Source: JADJLQ01 sp034439915 (GTDB lineage Bacteria > Bacteroidota > Bacteroidia > Chitinophagales > Saprospiraceae). Taken from it: a stretch of DNA of 13,530 bases. The stretch is taken from assembly GCA_034439915.1 (NCBI GenBank), contig JAWXBI010000027.1, forward strand, positions 1 to 13,530, written 5' to 3'. Shown piece after piece: positions 7,219 through 13,530 of this stretch. The notes beneath the pieces were generated by a model. It ran no database searches and had not been told where the DNA came from. It saw only the letters and a program-made list of their open reading frames with translations. Made by a program: the position numbers and the translations under genes. The first letter of the stretch is position 1. Each line of letters starts with the position of its first letter.

Positions 7219-8922
7219 ATGATAAAAATAATGATGGGTATACTTAACGTGGGATCCGGCCTTCTTCTGTTAACACTGATTTCATGCTGGAATAGAAATT
7301 CTCCCTCTCCAGAACTGATCAACTCAATCAACCTCAAACAAGGCGATGTGTTTCTATGTGGGCCTTTTGAAACTCAATTGGGCTCCGTGAAATTTGAAAC
7401 ATCCTGTTCGGAGAAAGTAAAAAAGGATTTTAACCTGGCGCTGGCCCTTCTTCATTCCTTTGAATATGACGAAGCGGAGAAAGTATTCGCTAAAATTATT
7501 CATGTTGAATCGACCTGTGCGATGGCTTACTGGGGGGTAGCGATGTGCAATTACCATCAATTATGGCCCTCCCAACCCACACCTGCAGAGCTCGGAAAAG
7601 GATATAGCGCCATCTCATTGGCGCGGGACATCATTCCAAAATCACCAAAAGAATCAGCGTTTATTGAAGCGATGGCAATCTTTTATAAGGATTGGGATAT
7701 AAAAAATCACGCCACCAGAACCCAGCTCTTTGAAAAGGCTATGGAAAAAGTGTATCAGTCTTATCCGGAAGATAAAGAGGCAGCTATTTTTTATTCATTA
7801 GCATTGGATGGTTCAGCAGACCCCTCGGATAAAACATATTCCAACCAACGCAAAGCCGGTGATATTCTGAATGCTTTATATCCAGGTGAGCCCGATCATC
7901 CCGGCATAGTCCATTACATCATACATACTTGTGACTATCCGGGACTGGCCAGCCTTGCCTTGCCGGCAGCCAGAAAATACGCATCGATAGCACCCTCTTC
8001 GGCGCATGCCCAACATATGCCCTCCCATATATATACACGCCTGGGATCTTGGGATGAATCCATCGAATCTAATCTTAATTCTATCGCTTCAGCCAGGTGT
8101 TATGCCGAAAATGCCGGGATCAGGGGCCACTGGGATGAAGAACTTCATGGAATGGATTACCTGGTATATGCTTATCTCCAGAAAGGGGATAATAAATCTG
8201 CACGAGCTCAACAGGATTCACTGCATGCCATGGTTGAAGTATCTCCTCCTAATTTTAAAGTCGCTTATTCATTTGCTGCTATTCCCGCCCGTTATGCACT
8301 AGAAAATAAAATGTGGAAGGATGCCGCTCAACTTAGAATACACCCTGCAAATTTTCCCTGGAAAAATTTTCCCTGGCAAAAAGCAATTATTCATTATACC
8401 CGTGCTATGGGTTTTGCACATCTTGGACAGCTGGATTCATCCAGCGTTCAAATAAATGAAATGGGCAGGCTGGTCGATTCCCTGGTAGCTCTAAAGGATA
8501 GTTATAAGGCTAACCAGGTATTGATCCGGATGGCATCCGCTGAAGCCTGGTGGTTATTTAAATCCGGAAAAAAGATTGAAGGCCTGAGCCGGATGAAACA
8601 AGCTTCAGAGATGGAAGATAAAACTGAAAAAAGCCCGGTCACCCCGGGGGAAATATTACCGGCCAGAGAATTGTTGGGTGATATGCTGATGCTGATGCAT
8701 AAATACACTGCAGCGCTGGAGGCCTATGAAGAGAATCTTAAAAACCATCCCAACCGGTTTAATGGTCTTTTCGGTGCAGGATTAGCAGCAGAAAAGTCCA
8801 ACAACGGGGAAAAAACAAAGACCTATTATAGTCACCTACTGAAAATCGTTGATTCAACGAGCGCCCGGTCAGAGCTTGAACATGCCAGGTTATTTTTGAG
8901 TACTTTCATCAAATCGATATAG
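7219..8922 (+). CDS. TPR-repeat lipoprotein with conserved histidine motifs
   Basis: A 567-residue protein with a lipoprotein leader: a hydrophobic segment GSGLLLLTLISC, lipobox LISC, lipidated Cys23. After residue 60 it is helical with TPR-like repeats: VKKDFNLALALLHSFEYDEAEKVFAKII (68-94), AYWGVAMCNYHQLW (103-116), and C-terminal repeats around ALEAYEENLKNHPNRFNGLFGAGLAAEKS. In the middle are the motifs HPGIVHYIIHTCDYP (His232, His236) and SAHAQHMPSHIYTRLGSWDESI (His263, His266, His270), then HWDEELHGMDYL (His304, His310). These are hallmarks of a widespread uncharacterised TPR family in Bacteroidota and Proteobacteria. The histidine cluster suggests a metal or heme site rather than plain scaffolding, which is my inference. 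The gene begins the plus-strand run and is separated by 189 bp from the heme lipoprotein gene. Confidence 0.85.
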   Translation: MIKIMMGILNVGSGLLLLTLISCWNRNSPSPELINSINLKQGDVFLCGPFETQLGSVKFETSCSEKVKKDFNLALALLHSFEYDEAEKVFAKIIHVESTCAMAYWGVAMCNYHQLWPSQPTPAELGKGYSAISLARDIIPKSPKESAFIEAMAIFYKDWDIKNHATRTQLFEKAMEKVYQSYPEDKEAAIFYSLALDGSADPSDKTYSNQRKAGDILNALYPGEPDHPGIVHYIIHTCDYPGLASLALPAARKYASIAPSSAHAQHMPSHIYTRLGSWDESIESNLNSIASARCYAENAGIRGHWDEELHGMDYLVYAYLQKGDNKSARAQQDSLHAMVEVSPPNFKVAYSFAAIPARYALENKMWKDAAQLRIHPANFPWKNFPWQKAIIHYTRAMGFAHLGQLDSSSVQINEMGRLVDSLVALKDSYKANQVLIRMASAEAWWLFKSGKKIEGLSRMKQASEMEDKTEKSPVTPGEILPARELLGDMLMLMHKYTAALEAYEENLKNHPNRFNGLFGAGLAAEKSNNGEKTKTYYSHLLKIVDSTSARSELEHARLFLSTFIKSI

Positions 8923-9111
8923 GGTTCAGTCAATACTTCTACGACAATTTCCTAAGGAGAACGTAAAACACAAATTAAGGAATGGATTCCAGAATTGATT
9001 TTTCGAAGCCACCTCAGCTGCGTAGTAGGATATCTGTGAGGAGTTGAATGAATTACCTGCCACCAGGGCAAAAAAAATTATAATCCAACTTACTTCTGTT
9101 ATTTTTAAATT

Positions 9112-9738
9112 ATGAAAACACAAATTGCCTTTTTTTGTGCGGTGTCAGTGGCTTTATTTTATTGTTGCAAAGGGTCAACCATAAAGGACAAGGAAACCCC
9201 ATCGACGCTTCATTCCCATTCAAACCAAGACACTACACCTGGAATAGATGTGGATTATTTGGCCATGGGGCAGCGTATAGTAACCGAAGCTCAAGCGGTA
9301 CTGGCCAAAAACCTGATGGGGGCTATCGGCGAGGGTGGGTCAGTACATGCCTTGGAATTTTGTAACTCAAAGGCGAGTTTATTAACCGATAGTATGTCCC
9401 GGGTATTAAATTCCAGCATTAAACGAGTATCGGACAAACCCAGGAATCCAGGGAACCTGGCCACTGAATTGGAATTGGCCCACATTCTATCCCTCAAAGA
9501 TCAAATGGGAAAAGGAGAAGCTCCGGCAGGTGAAGTCCATACCATTGATGACAAAATAATCGGGTTATACCCAATAGTTACCAATGCCATGTGTTTGCAA
9601 TGTCACGGTAAAAAAAATACAGACATTAACACGGCTACCCTTCGAAAAATTCAAAAATTATATCCCGGTGATAAAGCAACAGGATATGAGATCAATGAGC
9701 TGCGGGGACTTTGGGTGGTTGAAATGAATAAAAAATGA
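9112..9738 (+). CDS. Tll0287-like (DUF3365) c-type heme lipoprotein
   Basis: A 208-residue exported protein. Its short hydrophobic leader ends in ALFYCCK, so Cys18 or Cys19 is the likely lipidation site. The mature part matches the DUF3365/Tll0287-like family of c-type heme domains: ALEFCNSKA (80-88), the RVSDKPRNPGN motif (105-114), and GLYPIVTNAMCLQCHGK with a CxxCH heme site at 161-165. The C-terminal YPGDKATGYEINELRGLWVVEM is also typical of the family, where G(Y/F)..GElRG.WVV recurs. Such domains bind one covalent heme and act as periplasmic redox or gas sensors or small electron carriers. Here the domain is free-standing rather than fused to a kinase or cyclase. It is followed 7 bp later by a cupin gene with which it must be co-transcribed. 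Confidence 0.9.
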   Translation: MKTQIAFFCAVSVALFYCCKGSTIKDKETPSTLHSHSNQDTTPGIDVDYLAMGQRIVTEAQAVLAKNLMGAIGEGGSVHALEFCNSKASLLTDSMSRVLNSSIKRVSDKPRNPGNLATELELAHILSLKDQMGKGEAPAGEVHTIDDKIIGLYPIVTNAMCLQCHGKKNTDINTATLRKIQKLYPGDKATGYEINELRGLWVVEMNKK

Positions 9739-9745
9739 GGCTCAA

Positions 9746-10033
9746 ATGAACATCAAAGATTTACATACCCCTGAAAAATCAGTTTCGGCAATCCCGATTT
9801 TTAAAAACGAGGGGTCACATTCAATTTCCCTAAGGATTTTGAAAGGTGAAATATTGAAGGAACACATTACTAAAGTACCTGCATTGCTCATCTGTTTTGA
9901 AGGAAACGCCCTTTTTGAAAATGAGGCGGGATTAAGTGAAACATTATTGCCAGGCGACTATATCCATATTGAACCGTTTCTGAAACATTGGGTTAAGGGA
10001 ATTGAAGAAAGTCAGCTTTTGCTCCTTAAATAA
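9746..10033 (+). CDS. Small single-domain cupin protein
   Basis: A 95-residue protein with one cupin beta-barrel. The core reads KEHITKVPALLICFEGNALFE (motif 1 region) and LLPGDYIHIEPFLKHWVKG (motif 2 region). The classic HxH of motif 1 is reduced to a single His40 and motif 2 supplies His81, so the usual metal site is incomplete; it may bind a different ligand or none. There is no signal peptide, so it should be cytoplasmic. The gene begins 7 bp after the heme lipoprotein stop, with GAGG (9737-9740) five bases before its ATG, one of the few Shine-Dalgarno-like sites in the window, which supports translational linkage. The enzyme role, if any, is unknown. Confidence 0.82.
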   Translation: MNIKDLHTPEKSVSAIPIFKNEGSHSISLRILKGEILKEHITKVPALLICFEGNALFENEAGLSETLLPGDYIHIEPFLKHWVKGIEESQLLLLK

Positions 10034-10086
10034 GAACTTTTTTATTCGATATGACATATCTATGAAAAGCAGTTAAAATCGATAAT

Positions 10087-10818
10087 ATGAAATCAGGTTC
10101 AATCGCTTCTAAAGCAGAAGAAGTCCTACACCTGGATTACAAAGAAAAAGACACCATCTGGTTGACCCGGCAGGATTCTCTCCGTAAACTGGTGGGTATC
10201 CTGGGTGTATTATTGCCCATATTATTGTTTCTTTTTTTATGGTTTGATACAGGTTATTCCAACCCTTTGGAGTCCATCAGCCATTATTATTACACCCGGG
10301 TGAGCGGAATTTTTGTCATTACAGTAAGCTTGCTCGCCATTTTTTTATTGGTTTATAAAGGGGAAGAACCCATTGATTTTTACAGTTCTGCCCTGGCGGG
10401 TATTTTCGCCTTATTTGTAGTCCTTTTCCCTACCAGTAATATTACCGATATCTGTTTTGACCAGGATAAACCGTATTCGGTGACCGTCCTTCCTGAAAAC
10501 GCTTTCCGTTATTATTTTCATTATGCGTCGGCGGCCGTGTTTTTACTTTCGCTCGCTTTTATGTCATTGTTTTTATTTACTAAATCAGACAAACTGGCTG
10601 CACAACGAACCGATGGAAAAAAGAACCGTAATCGGGTATACAGGACCTGTGGGGTAATTATGGTTCTAGCCTTGATAACCATATTTGCTGGTTTCCTCCA
10701 TTTGATTAACGATGAGTTTTATACCAGTCATCATTTGACGTTTTGGATGGAATCCATGGCGGTGGAGAGTTTTGGAATTGCATGGCTGACTAAGGCTGAA
10801 GTATTTTTTAAAGACTGA
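10087..10818 (+). CDS. Six-helix integral membrane protein of unknown function
   Basis: A 243-residue protein with a 33-residue polar N-terminus and six likely membrane segments at about 34-53, 73-90, 98-115, 142-164, 186-206 and 216-236. Conserved-looking motifs are ESISHYYYTRVSGIFV (62-77, between helices 1 and 2), the charged YKGEEPIDFYSSALAGIFALFVVLFPT (90-116), and a last helix carrying acidic residues (FWMESMAVESFGIAWLTKAE). I recognise the pattern from uncharacterised bacterial membrane proteins but cannot name a function or a Pfam number. No signal peptide or heme motif is present. It begins 53 bp after the cupin gene and is probably in the same transcript as it and the heme lipoprotein. 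A stretch without genes follows. Confidence 0.8.
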   Translation: MKSGSIASKAEEVLHLDYKEKDTIWLTRQDSLRKLVGILGVLLPILLFLFLWFDTGYSNPLESISHYYYTRVSGIFVITVSLLAIFLLVYKGEEPIDFYSSALAGIFALFVVLFPTSNITDICFDQDKPYSVTVLPENAFRYYFHYASAAVFLLSLAFMSLFLFTKSDKLAAQRTDGKKNRNRVYRTCGVIMVLALITIFAGFLHLINDEFYTSHHLTFWMESMAVESFGIAWLTKAEVFFKD

Positions 10819-11192
10819 TGTCCGTTATTCAACTTTTTAAGTTGAAACATGATAATCCTTACAAGAGTCAAGTTATATATAATTCACTTTGCCTTATTTT
10901 CCCACAATGACAGCGCAGCGCAAAGACCACAAAGAGCAAAACGAGCGAAGAAAAATCGGCGTGGGGTTGTAACAAGACCATATCATTTCGCAACATATCG
11001 GGTCACTATGTTCGTTGCTCTGAGCCGCTATGCCGCTAAGCCGCTGCGCTGTCGTTATGGTATATTTTTTCCTTCATAACTTGACTAACTTTACTCTAGT
11101 TAAAACTCGATAGTAGGAGCGTAAAATAAATTCACTTCATACTATAATATTTTAGAGTGATAAGCACTTTTTTTAAATTATGCTCCAAATTG
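10819..11192. other. Intergenic gap with a nested inverted repeat
   Basis: 374 bp without a convincing gene. Most of it (10866-11086) is the nested inverted repeat listed separately. The remainder (11087-11192) is AT-rich and must hold the promoter for the following gene. TATAAT at 11142-11147 looks like a -10 box, but no good -35 or Bacteroidota -33 partner is evident. Confidence 0.6.
10866..11086. mobile_element. MITE-like nested inverted-repeat element (221 bp)
   Basis: Outer perfect 11-bp inverted repeats, AGTCAAGTTAT (10866-10876) and ATAACTTGACT (11076-11086), enclose inner 15-bp inverted repeats: AATGACAGCGCAGCG (10906-10920) with CGCTGCGCTGTCGTT (11042-11056), 14 of 15 paired plus one G-T. 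A further short pair, GAGCAA (10934-10939) and TTGCTC (11015-11020), lies inside. The interior is locally GC-rich, in contrast to its AT-rich flanks. No transposase is encoded. No clear target-site duplication is visible. This fits a miniature inverted-repeat element or an old palindromic repeat; a structured RNA is the alternative. Confidence 0.6.
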
Positions 11193-13322
11193 ATGACCAT
11201 GGGAAAATTGATATTTTTAGCGGGATTAGCGGCCTCTTTATTTTTAGGCGTATTGGCTGGGGCACAGGATCTAAACCATAAGTTAAATCATATCCCCTGG
11301 TGGAAGAAGAATAACCTCCGCGTCATTCAAACCAATTTACCGGCCTATGAAGCTGCCACCCTGGATCCCGATTCCCTGGTGCAGGACCTGATCACATACT
11401 CCGCAAACACACTGATCATCAATGCTGGCGGGATCATGGCTTTTTATCCATCCAAGCTGGATTTTCACTATATCAATCCCTACATGAAATCCGATATGCT
11501 GGGCAGGGTAGTGGAAAAATGCCACCAACATCAGATCAAAGTCATCGTCCGTTTTGATTTTAGCCGTCTGGATAAAACTATATACGAAGCCCATCCCGAC
11601 TGGGTGTATGTCGATAAAAATGGCCAGCACATGATCAATACGGATAAATATGTGACCGGTATCAATGCGCCTTACGTACAACAGAAAGCATTTGATATCA
11701 TGGCTGAAGTCATGGATCTATATCCTATCGACGGTATATTTCTAAACATGCCGGGCTACCAGGTAAACAATGCCTATGAAGGGAAATATCACGGTATTGA
11801 TCAGAATGAACACGATAAAAAGAGGTTTTCAGAATACAGTGGTGGCCTGACTTTGCCGGTTGAAGAAAATCGGGCTGATCCGGTCTACCTCAAATACCTG
11901 GCGTTTAAAAAGATGACCACCGATGAATGGCAATATAAACTACATCAACTCGTCAAATCTAAGAACCCCAATATCGCAATATGCACATATTCCGCAGAAC
12001 ATGTTGACATCATACGGCATGAATCCCAGACCAACAGCCTGCCCTATTTTCCTTACAATGCTTCAGATAATGTAAACAGTATGATCACCTCGTATCCGGA
12101 GCATATCGTCAGCAATGCCAGTATTCAGCAGATCTCTTTTCAAAGCCGGTACAATGCTATTGAACCGGAAGAAATTGAAATCCGGCTATGGGAAAATATT
12201 GCCAATGGTTCGGGACTTGACCTTAGCCTGATGGGAGATATGCGGGATTATGAAGATGAACGGAATTATGGGGTGATTAAAAAAGTCTACGGACATCATA
12301 AGAGAAATGAAAAATATTATGGTCGATATAAATCTGTTTCAAAGATTGCAGTGGTAGCCCCGGGTTGGTGGCCCAGTGGCCCTACTATGCAAGAGTTCCG
12401 GGGAATCCAGCTGATGCTTAAAGAAGCCCATATTCCGTTTGATATTATCGAAGACAGCCAGATCGGGGTGCGGTCGGAAGGTCTGAAAAAATATAAGCTC
12501 ATTATACTCCCGGATATCTATACATTAAATACTTCTTCCATTCAGGTTCTTGATTCCCTGGCCATGAATGGAGTATCTCTCCTGGCTACCAACTCGAGTC
12601 TGAAAGATCAACCCGGATTGTTGACCAAATGGTTTGGGGTAAAATCGGGTCAATTTTTGGCGGATTGCAGTGGCCAATACCTCGGCATTTCAGATTACAA
12701 ACAATATCCCTCGCTCGCCGGCCAAAAGATGATTTTCTTAAAATTTAATCTCATGGAATATGATATGTCGGGTTGTGATCTTACAGCCCTGCCCTTATTG
12801 GCTAAAGGCCGGCCTGGTCCACCGGAGATGATAGGGGGCCATGATCCAACAGGCAATTACGGACTGGGATTAAAAAAGTATGGGAGCAGTTGGAATGCTA
12901 TTTTGCCCGTCAACCTGGGCAAACTGTATTATTTGCATGGATATGAACAGCATAAAAACATCGTTCTTGATCTTATCCATCAGCTATTGCCATCAGACCG
13001 TGATTTGATTCAGACCTCTGCCCATCCGCGAGTGGAGACGATTTTGCAAGAATTTGATTTTAATGAACCAAACACCTATAGTCGACCCTTCAAATCAAGA
13101 GGACTAATACTTCACCTGGTCAATCTCACAGGATTTAGTGGTAATACTTATTTTACACCATTGCCCGGCTATCAGATTAAATTCAGTATTCTATCCGCTT
13201 TTAAGCCAAGCCGGGTATGGGGTATAAATAAGAATACCCTTGCTTTTATATACAAAAGTGGAAGAGTTGAATTTACTTTGCCCAAATTGGAATCTTATGA
13301 AGCAGTGGTGATGGAGAGGTAA
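11193..13322 (+). CDS. Exported glycoside-hydrolase-like protein, TIM barrel plus beta-galactosidase-type middle domain
   Basis: A 709-residue protein from the ATG at 11193, with a signal peptide (MGKLIFLAGLAASLFLGVLAGAQD, probable cleavage after LAGA). A GTG at 11157 is also open but would add 12 residues before the leader. Residues about 30-370 form a TIM-barrel glycosidase-like domain of the 'hypothetical glycosyl hydrolase 6' kind: RVIQTNLPAYEAATLDPDSL, KVIVRFDFSRLDK, AHPDWVYVDKNGQ, YPIDGIFLNMPGY, TYSAEHVDIIRHESQT. Residues about 380-510 (SVSKIAVVAPGWWPSGPT through YKLIILPDIYTLNTSSIQVLDSLAMNGVSLL) resemble the Rossmann-like trimerisation domain of GH42 beta-galactosidases, and a beta-rich C-terminal part follows. 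It likely acts on plant or algal glycans in the periplasm or outside; the substrate is unknown. The residue after DGIFL is Asn185, where related barrels often carry an acid. No SusC/SusD partners are in the window. Confidence 0.82.
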   Translation: MTMGKLIFLAGLAASLFLGVLAGAQDLNHKLNHIPWWKKNNLRVIQTNLPAYEAATLDPDSLVQDLITYSANTLIINAGGIMAFYPSKLDFHYINPYMKSDMLGRVVEKCHQHQIKVIVRFDFSRLDKTIYEAHPDWVYVDKNGQHMINTDKYVTGINAPYVQQKAFDIMAEVMDLYPIDGIFLNMPGYQVNNAYEGKYHGIDQNEHDKKRFSEYSGGLTLPVEENRADPVYLKYLAFKKMTTDEWQYKLHQLVKSKNPNIAICTYSAEHVDIIRHESQTNSLPYFPYNASDNVNSMITSYPEHIVSNASIQQISFQSRYNAIEPEEIEIRLWENIANGSGLDLSLMGDMRDYEDERNYGVIKKVYGHHKRNEKYYGRYKSVSKIAVVAPGWWPSGPTMQEFRGIQLMLKEAHIPFDIIEDSQIGVRSEGLKKYKLIILPDIYTLNTSSIQVLDSLAMNGVSLLATNSSLKDQPGLLTKWFGVKSGQFLADCSGQYLGISDYKQYPSLAGQKMIFLKFNLMEYDMSGCDLTALPLLAKGRPGPPEMIGGHDPTGNYGLGLKKYGSSWNAILPVNLGKLYYLHGYEQHKNIVLDLIHQLLPSDRDLIQTSAHPRVETILQEFDFNEPNTYSRPFKSRGLILHLVNLTGFSGNTYFTPLPGYQIKFSILSAFKPSRVWGINKNTLAFIYKSGRVEFTLPKLESYEAVVMER

Positions 13323-13334
13323 TGGTGGGTTGAA

Positions 13335-13358
13335 ACTTCAGGCGGAGACGCCTGAAGT
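13335..13358. repeat. Perfect 10-bp hairpin with GAGA loop after the glycosidase gene
   Basis: ACTTCAGGCG (13335-13344), loop GAGA, CGCCTGAAGT (13349-13358). It lies 12 bp after the stop codon and shares its GCGGAGACGCC core with the tandem array that follows. It could help end transcription, but no T-run follows it. Confidence 0.85.
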
Positions 13359-13530
13359 AACCGCGGAGACGCCGGTTGTTTTAGGCGTCCTCGCCTAAAA
13401 CTAACCGCGAGGCGCCGGTTCTTTTAGTCGTCCTCGCCTAAAACTAACCGCGGAGACGCCGGTTCTTTTAGTCGTCCTCGCCTAAAACTAACCGCGAGGC
13501 GCCGGTTCTTTTAGTCGTCCTCGCCTAAAA
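13359..13530. repeat. Tandem array of 43/44-bp palindromic units (four copies, reaching the window edge)
   Basis: Four consecutive units: 13359-13402 (44 bp), 13403-13445 (43), 13446-13489 (44) and 13490-13530 (41 visible). Each holds two hairpins: an AACCG...CGGTT hairpin over a CG/GAGA/CG or GAGG core, then TTTTAG(G/T)CG-TCCT-CGCCTAAAA. In the first unit the second hairpin is a perfect 9-bp stem (13379-13400); in the later units one T/C mismatch is fixed. Units alternate between a GGAGAC and a GAGGC core, giving a higher-order period of about 87 bp. The array probably continues beyond 13530. Confidence 0.9.

Noticed and set aside
8923..9111. Possible small gene or RNA between the TPR and heme lipoprotein genes
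   Set aside because: No sensible ORF, strong hairpin or conserved RNA pattern is visible in these 189 bp.
10849..11079. A 76-codon plus-strand ORF inside the intergenic gap
   Set aside because: It is almost coextensive with the nested inverted repeat, its product is a low-complexity Arg/Ala-rich sequence with no recognisable domain, and no ribosome-binding signal precedes it.
13359..13530. Possible CRISPR array
   Set aside because: The units are contiguous with no variable spacers of constant length, each unit holds two palindromes, and no cas gene is nearby.

Overview
The window looks like chromosomal DNA of a free-living, aerobic member of the Bacteroidota, possibly near Saprospiraceae/Cytophagia. 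This is an inference from content: moderate-to-low GC, almost no Shine-Dalgarno sequences, many lipoproteins, a PadR-PspC pair of the type common in this phylum, a twin-arginine TIM-barrel 'sugar phosphate isomerase', and a TPR lipoprotein with HAxHMPSH motifs. No plasmid, phage or transposase gene is visible.

Layout. At 1-453 (-) is the start of a lipoprotein gene that runs off the left edge. At 592-1029 (-) is tadA, and at 1052-1993 (-) an OxyR-type regulator with both redox cysteines. Divergent from oxyR is katA (2100-3617, +), a complete monofunctional heme catalase. The two share a 106-bp intergenic region with an inverted repeat and a CCAAAT tandem repeat. A strong bidirectional terminator (3664-3693) separates katA from the convergent padR-pspC pair (5739 to 3725, -), whose genes overlap as TAATG. 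A 321-bp gap follows, ending in REP-like palindromes. Next come a secreted or periplasmic TIM-barrel protein (6061-6933, -) and, divergent from it, a plus-strand run: TPR lipoprotein (7219-8922), Tll0287-like heme lipoprotein (9112-9738), small cupin (9746-10033) and a six-helix membrane protein (10087-10818). A 374-bp gap holds a MITE-like nested inverted repeat (10866-11086). It precedes a large exported glycoside-hydrolase-like protein (11193-13322). The right edge is a tandem array of GC-rich palindromes.

How the genes work together. oxyR-katA is a classic peroxide-response pair, with tadA and the lipoprotein probably downstream on the oxyR transcript. padR-pspC is a self-contained envelope-stress-type pair, probably autoregulated. 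The heme lipoprotein and cupin genes are surely co-transcribed; the membrane protein is probably in the same unit, but no joint function can be read from sequence. Most genes belong to known families, so I see no clear new multi-gene system. The most unusual material is non-coding: the modular palindrome array at the right end, the nested inverted repeat, and the REP-like block at 5957-6057.
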